From positions 1,488,001-1,552,000 of the forward strand of contig NZ_JAIQDI010000001.1 of NCBI RefSeq assembly GCF_020034665.1: DNA of 64,000 bases, written 5' to 3'. A program made the position numbers and the translations under genes. Position 1 is the stretch's first letter; every line of letters starts with the position of its first letter. Positions 59,817-64,000 of the stretch are shown here, piece by piece. The notes below the pieces were generated by a model that searched no databases, was not told where the DNA came from, and worked only from the letters and a program-made list of their open reading frames with translations. The DNA comes from Niabella beijingensis. Lineage in GTDB: Bacteria > Bacteroidota > Bacteroidia > Chitinophagales > Chitinophagaceae.

Positions 59817-61241
59817 ATGAAATCTAGAATCAATAAAACAATATATACCGTCTTACCGGGATCATTGCTGATGATGATCCTGCTGTCGGGATGTTTTGTA
59901 GCAAAACCTTACCAGCGGCCAAAGGAGCTGGTAGACGACAGCTACTACCGCACCGACCAGCTCCCTGCTGATTCCGCAAACATGGCCGATGTTTCCTGGA
60001 AAGAGATCTTTACCGATGACAAGCTCACGGGATATATCAACAAAGCGCTGGAACAGAACCTGGACATCCGCACCGCCATCCAGCAGATCGCTGCAGCAGA
60101 GGCCTACATGAAGCAGGGCAAAGCAAACTACTTTCCCACTTTATCAGCCGGTCCTTCCGTAATGTACCAGACCAACTCCCTGAACACACAGCTGGGACAG
60201 CTTGCCGGCGGACACCGCCTGCACCTCTTTCAGTACAGCATCAGTGGCAGTTTATCCTGGGAAGCAGATGTGTGGGGGAAAATAAAAAGCAATAAAGAAG
60301 ACGCCGTTGCTAATTTCCTGAAATCGCAGGCCGCTCACCAGGCTGTAAAATCAGATCTGATCGCCGCCGTTGCCGATACCTATTACCAGCTGATGTCGCT
60401 CGATGAGCAAAAGAAGATCACGGAGGAAACGATCCGCTACCGTGAGCAGAACCTGGAAACAACAAAGGCACTCAAAAATTCCGGTACCCTTACACAGGTA
60501 GCGGTAAAGCAAAGCGAAGCACTGTTGCTCAACTCCCGGGGTATCCTGGTCAGTCTCGACAACAGCATCAAACTGATGGAGAATTATTTTTGTATGTTGC
60601 TGAGTATTCCGCCACAACCCATTGAACGGAATACGCTGGATCAGCAACAGATCAATACGCCCCTGGCAACAGGAGTACCGGTACAGCTGCTGGCCAACCG
60701 GCCGGATGTGAAGGAAGCCGAATTCAGTTACATGAATGCATTCCATCTCACCAATGCTGCAAAGGCAGGGTTCTATCCCTCGTTGACCCTTAGCGCCAGC
60801 GGTGGCCTTCAAAGTGTGGATTTTGACAAACTGTTCAGTGTAAGCTCCCTTTTCGCCACAGCAACAGGTTCCCTGTTACAGCCTATACTGAACAAACGCC
60901 AGATAAGGACACAATATGAGGTATCACAGGCCAATCAGCAGATCGCCTATAATGGTTATAAAAAGACCATACTGAATGCTGCAAAAGAAGTATCGGATGC
61001 ATTATTCAGCTATGACGCCCAACAGCAGCTTATCGGTTTTAAAAAGCAGGAGTTCCAGGAATATGATTCAGCCACACAGTATTCCCAGGAGCTGGTGAAT
61101 AATGGTATGGGTAATTACCTGGATGTGATCACCGCGATGACCAATAAATTACAGGCAGAGCTCAACTATGTGGACGCCAAGTATGGCAAACTGAATGCTG
61201 TCATCCAGCTGTATAAGGCGCTGGGCGGCGGATGGAAGTGA
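59817..61241 (+). CDS. TolC/NodT-family outer-membrane lipoprotein, pump 2
   Basis: 474 residues from the ATG at 59817 (MKSRINKTIYTVLPGSLLMM), with a lipoprotein signal ending MILLSGCFVAKPYQRP, as in the NodT group of outer-membrane factors. Two OEP repeats are visible: ADVSWKEIFTDDKLTGYINK and LEQNLDIRTAIQQIAAAEAY, then VQLLANRPDVKEAEFSYMNA and NYLDVITAMTNKLQAELNYV in the second half. It forms the outer-membrane exit duct of the pump. A strong terminator (61262-61292) follows, closing the operon. Confidence 0.94.
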   Translation: MKSRINKTIYTVLPGSLLMMILLSGCFVAKPYQRPKELVDDSYYRTDQLPADSANMADVSWKEIFTDDKLTGYINKALEQNLDIRTAIQQIAAAEAYMKQGKANYFPTLSAGPSVMYQTNSLNTQLGQLAGGHRLHLFQYSISGSLSWEADVWGKIKSNKEDAVANFLKSQAAHQAVKSDLIAAVADTYYQLMSLDEQKKITEETIRYREQNLETTKALKNSGTLTQVAVKQSEALLLNSRGILVSLDNSIKLMENYFCMLLSIPPQPIERNTLDQQQINTPLATGVPVQLLANRPDVKEAEFSYMNAFHLTNAAKAGFYPSLTLSASGGLQSVDFDKLFSVSSLFATATGSLLQPILNKRQIRTQYEVSQANQQIAYNGYKKTILNAAKEVSDALFSYDAQQQLIGFKKQEFQEYDSATQYSQELVNNGMGNYLDVITAMTNKLQAELNYVDAKYGKLNAVIQLYKALGGGWK

Positions 61242-61261
61242 TGACCCGGTAATATATTAAT

Positions 61262-61292
61262 AAAAAGGGCAGTTTTAAAAACTGCCCTTTTT
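61262..61292. terminator. Bidirectional terminator after the pump 2 operon
   Basis: AAAAAGGGCAGTTTT and its complement AAAACTGCCCTTTTT, separated by a single base. The A-rich and T-rich ends make it usable on both strands. Confidence 0.9.
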
Positions 61293-61370
61293 ATTTGAAA
61301 CGCAGGAATAAACGCTCTTTGCCGGCTTTCTTAAAAACATGACCTATCTTTACCCTTTAAAAAATAAACA

Positions 61371-61796
61371 ATGACTGAACAGGACCCACATTCCGTTTTT
61401 GATACAGAGACCGATCCGGAACTGGAACACCAGTTGCTGACTGTCAGCCGGTGGACGCGGTTTATCACCGTGATCGGGTTCAGCTTCGGTGCTTTTTTGG
61501 TGGTAGCCATGCTGTTTAACGGTGCTGCCATCCTGAAAGAGATGGAAGGCCTGCTCCCGGTGCAGGTGGAAGGTGCTTATAGCGCTATGATTATTACCTT
61601 CTTTATTTTCTTTTTTGCCGCGGCCGCTTTATTGTATTTTCTGTATAACGCCGCTACTTATATCAAGGCAGGTGTGCTGCAGAAAAACGCAGCACTGGTA
61701 GCAGAGGGCTTTGCCAATTTCCGCCGGTTCTTTATTGCAATCGCCATTTTTGCAGGATTTTCACTTTTAGCCAATCTTTCAATCCTCTTCCAATGA
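61371..61796 (+). CDS. DUF5362-type membrane protein (first copy)
   Basis: This 141-residue protein has a short acidic N-terminus (TEQDPHSVFDTETDPELEHQ) and then three predicted helices (FITVIGFSFGAFLVVAMLFN, YSAMIITFFIFFFAAAALLY, FFIAIAIFAGFSLLANLSIL). It resembles the DUF5362 family of Bacteroidota. It overlaps the second copy by 4 bp (ATGA), so the pair is translationally coupled. No activity is known. Confidence 0.78.
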   Translation: MTEQDPHSVFDTETDPELEHQLLTVSRWTRFITVIGFSFGAFLVVAMLFNGAAILKEMEGLLPVQVEGAYSAMIITFFIFFFAAAALLYFLYNAATYIKAGVLQKNAALVAEGFANFRRFFIAIAIFAGFSLLANLSILFQ

Positions 61797-62245
61797 TCCA
61801 GCAGGAGAACGATAATAACGAATCAGTTATTCCAATTGACAGTGCGGCGAAACGCCAGATCATGGGCGCCGCAAAGGTAGCAGGTGTTGTAGCGCTTCTT
61901 TCTATTTCCGGAACGATCATCAATCTGGTTGCCCGGATCCTAAAATCCCCTGTAAAAACAGGGCCAGCCAAAGAAGGGTTTGATGACGCCGCCATTCAAA
62001 TGACGTCCCGGGGCCCGATACTTTTTGTCGCGGGGTCGATGATCTTCAGCTTGCTGTTATTTTACATGCTCTTCAATTTTTCCCGGCTTACCCGGAAGGC
62101 GTTGCAGGCCGGCGATCACCGGACCCTCAGCAAGGGGCTTTTTCACCTGGCCTCTTATTTTAAAATAATTGGAATCGCCGTGATCTTCTTGCTGGCCTAC
62201 TCTTTTCTGAGTGCATTGATGATCAGCTTGGGAGCTGCAGTCTAA
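61793..62245 (+). CDS. DUF5362-like membrane protein (second copy)
   Basis: This 150-residue protein has three predicted helices (MGAAKVAGVVALLSISGTII, ILFVAGSMIFSLLLFYMLFN, YFKIIGIAVIFLLAYSFLSA). It is the same general topology as the preceding gene but diverged in sequence. The tail region FNFSRLTRKALQAGDHRTLS parallels LYNAATYIKAGVLQKNAALV in the first copy. It overlaps the stop of the RDD gene by 4 bp in convergent orientation. Confidence 0.75.
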   Translation: MIQQENDNNESVIPIDSAAKRQIMGAAKVAGVVALLSISGTIINLVARILKSPVKTGPAKEGFDDAAIQMTSRGPILFVAGSMIFSLLLFYMLFNFSRLTRKALQAGDHRTLSKGLFHLASYFKIIGIAVIFLLAYSFLSALMISLGAAV

Positions 62246-63066
62246 GCACGCTGATTGGTGGAAAGATAGTTATAATCCTCCAGCAGCTTGTCCAGGAACT
62301 GGTAGGGTTCCATATCCGTTTCAATTTTCAGATAATCCTTTACCCGGTCTGCCGCCATTTTCAGCGAATCATAGCGATGGGTCTTGTGCGCATTATCCAG
62401 CAGGTTTTTGATGATGTTAAGGTCCCGGTCGGAAATGTGCATCACCTGCGGGAAAACGGGAACATAGTCCTCCCGTACCTCCCGGAATATAGTATTCGAG
62501 AGGTCTTCGTGTTTATTTGTCCGGATAACGATGGTATGCGCCAGCAGGTCACCGATACGCTGGGATTTTTTGGAGGAGGCTACCAGTACAATATCGGTCA
62601 CCAGGAATCCGAAGCCCAGAAGGAAGATAAAAAAGGTTTGCCAGTCGGCGCTGCTTCCCAGGGTCAGCAGCAATATAAGGATCACCACAATCCAGAGATC
62701 GGACACCCGGAGCAGCCACCGGATCAAAAACTGGCTGATACTGGCCTTGCCCCCGTTGTCGTTCACTACCCGCAGGTGCATGATCTTTTTTCCGATGCTT
62801 TGCCCGTTGGTGGTAATTTCCATGATGATATGGTATAAAAAAAGAGGCGCCATTACCAGCAGCTGAATGGCCCATAAATTATGCCGCCCGTCTTCATCCC
62901 AGGGGCCGATCTGCTCGGTGAGCTTTCCCACCAGCCAGCTGGCGGCAATAATATAGCACAGCTCCACCGCCATATCGATAAACAGGGACGCCATGCGCCG
63001 GCCAAAGCTGGGCACTTCAAAAGCCACATCGATATTAAAGGAGGTAGGGATGCTGATTACCGGCAT
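62242..63066 (-). CDS. RDD-family membrane protein
   Basis: This 274-residue protein has an N-terminal RDD domain: VPSFGRRMASLFIDMAVELC, where the usual RDD motif reads RRMASLFID, followed by helices LVMAPLFLYHIIMEITTNGQ and RWLLRVSDLWIVVILILLLT. GKKIMHLRVVNDNGG is the family's signature loop. A cytoplasmic C-terminal region of about 90 residues follows (KHEDLSNTIFREVREDYVPV, ending LLEDYNYLSTNQRA). It is divergent from the SpoIIM-family gene; RDD and SpoIIM-like genes are frequent neighbours in Bacteroidota. The function is unknown. Confidence 0.88.
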   Translation of the reverse strand: MPVISIPTSFNIDVAFEVPSFGRRMASLFIDMAVELCYIIAASWLVGKLTEQIGPWDEDGRHNLWAIQLLVMAPLFLYHIIMEITTNGQSIGKKIMHLRVVNDNGGKASISQFLIRWLLRVSDLWIVVILILLLTLGSSADWQTFFIFLLGFGFLVTDIVLVASSKKSQRIGDLLAHTIVIRTNKHEDLSNTIFREVREDYVPVFPQVMHISDRDLNIIKNLLDNAHKTHRYDSLKMAADRVKDYLKIETDMEPYQFLDKLLEDYNYLSTNQRA

Positions 63067-63185
63067 GAGCGCGTTGTTTTGTCAGGCAAAATACACTTAA
63101 ATCCTAATATTAACCATGATTTATTTTACCCGGCAGAATTGATGTTTTTAAATAAAAATTGTACTTTGGCAGAAAATCAATTTGC

Positions 63186-64000
63186 TTGAGAGAGGCGCTG
63201 TTCATTAAGAAAAACAAAGACCGCTGGCTGAAAAACCAACAGCAACCGCCGGAATCACCCGATGATTTGGCTAAATCATTTACCCAGCTGGTGGATGATC
63301 TGGCTTATGCCAAAACATTCTACCCCACCAGCAAGACCACACAGTACCTGAACAAACAGGCTTCCGATATGTATCTCAGCATTTACCAGAACCGGAAAGA
63401 AGAATCGAGCCGGCTCGCTTATTTCTGGAAATATGAGCTGCCCCTGGTTATCTACAAGCACCACCGCACCGTGTTGTTCGCGTTTATCGTATTTGTGACC
63501 TTTTTTTTACTCGCATTCTTTGTTGCGGCAAAAGACCAGGATGTTGCCAACAATTTTTTCGGAGAAAATTATGTGCAGAAAACAATGGAAAACATCGAGG
63601 AGGGCAATCCCTTCGGGATCTATGAATCCGGTAATCCCGTCTTAAGCTGGCTGGGCATCATGATCAATAATATCAGGGTGGCTTTCCTGTTTTTTGTATC
63701 GGGTATTTTCTGCGGGATCCCTACCTTATACAAACTCGCCGAGACGGGGGCCATGGTAGGTGTTTTTGATCAGCTTTTTACGTCAAAGGGGTTTGGCATT
63801 CAGTTCTGGATGGTGGTATTTGTACACGGTACCCTGGAAATAACCGCTATCATACTGGCCGGAGCAGCCGGGTTTATCCTGGGGAAGAGCTTCCTGTTCC
63901 CCGGTACCCGGAAACGCATCGAAGCCTTCCGGGAAGGCGCCAAGGACGGAGTAAAGATCATGATCGGTATATTACCGGCGTTCATTATTGCTGCTTTTTT
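63186..64000 (+). CDS. SpoIIM-family (DUF95) membrane protein (3' partial)
   Basis: The frame runs without a stop to the window end; about 271 residues are visible. The start is TTG at 63186 (MREALFIKKNKDRWLK), since family members open MREAxFIKxN and no ATG is available. A cytoplasmic region of about 90 residues precedes the helices: TVLFAFIVFVTFFLLAFFVA, VAFLFFVSGIFCGIPTLYKL and FWMVVFVHGTLEITAIILAG, the last being the SpoIIM/DUF95 signature. In Bacteroidota such proteins are paired with RDD proteins and MoxR/DUF58 clusters, which may continue past the window. Confidence 0.88.
   Translation, partial: MREALFIKKNKDRWLKNQQQPPESPDDLAKSFTQLVDDLAYAKTFYPTSKTTQYLNKQASDMYLSIYQNRKEESSRLAYFWKYELPLVIYKHHRTVLFAFIVFVTFFLLAFFVAAKDQDVANNFFGENYVQKTMENIEEGNPFGIYESGNPVLSWLGIMINNIRVAFLFFVSGIFCGIPTLYKLAETGAMVGVFDQLFTSKGFGIQFWMVVFVHGTLEITAIILAGAAGFILGKSFLFPGTRKRIEAFREGAKDGVKIMIGILPAFIIAAF

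Overview
The window is a chromosomal segment of a Bacteroidota bacterium, most likely Chitinophagaceae (the gene set is reminiscent of Niabella and relatives, inferred only from protein character). Support for this comes from the Bacteroidota-type promoter element TAnnTTTG upstream of many genes, the scarcity of clear Shine-Dalgarno sequences, and lineage-typical families (DUF5686/CarboxypepD_reg outer-membrane protein, GIN/DUF2807 lipoprotein, DUF5362, LytS/LytTR pair, GbsR-type regulator). No rRNA, tRNA, CRISPR array, prophage or insertion sequence was seen. Both window edges cut genes: a YihY-family protein on the left and a SpoIIM-family protein on the right.

Layout. 0-7 kb: YihY membrane protein, a small beta-barrel protein next to a GlcD-like FAD oxidase, recG and a Wzx-type flippase. 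7-17 kb: periplasmic proteins and housekeeping genes, including guaA and guaB (GMP synthesis), a peptide deformylase, a Crp/Fnr regulator and zwf. 17-26 kb: a DUF5686 outer-membrane protein, an S41 peptidase, dprA, a GNAT enzyme, a MocR-type regulator and an MFS transporter. 26-33 kb: an AraC regulator - amidohydrolase - ankyrin lipoprotein cluster, a LysR regulator divergent from a methyltransferase, and an aldehyde dehydrogenase. 33-36 kb: a LiaF-like membrane protein with a LytS kinase and LytTR regulator. 36-40 kb: adenine deaminase, then an uncharacterised cassette of a HEPN-domain protein, a 217-residue orphan and a divergent HTH protein. 40-43 kb: trmD, an S4-domain protein, an M20 dipeptidase and a GreA-like protein.

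43.4-61.3 kb is an efflux region. The first tripartite RND pump (TolC - permease - adaptor, minus strand) lies directly downstream of an OmpR-type response regulator and its sensor kinase. The second (adaptor - permease - NodT/TolC, plus strand) follows a GbsR/MarR-type regulator. Between them lie a secreted TIM-barrel sugar isomerase, a 27-residue membrane peptide, a pRiA4b ORF-3-like protein and miaA. The window ends with two translationally coupled DUF5362-type membrane proteins and a divergent RDD / SpoIIM pair.

Most interesting signals: (1) a near-identical tandem box (CTTCAnAA repeated at 11 bp, then 8 bp, then a -7 element) in front of both the response-regulator gene and the first pump operon, which defines a likely regulon from sequence alone; (2) a textbook EF-hand loop in the central cytoplasmic loop of that pump's permease; (3) the HTH / orphan / HEPN cassette with a palindromic operator inside its divergent promoter; (4) several genes whose -7 element ends only 3-6 nt before the start codon, suggesting leaderless mRNAs; (5) recG, whose conserved N-terminus reads upstream of any ATG/GTG/TTG; (6) a pair of 12-bp direct repeats 30 bp apart in front of the MocR gene.
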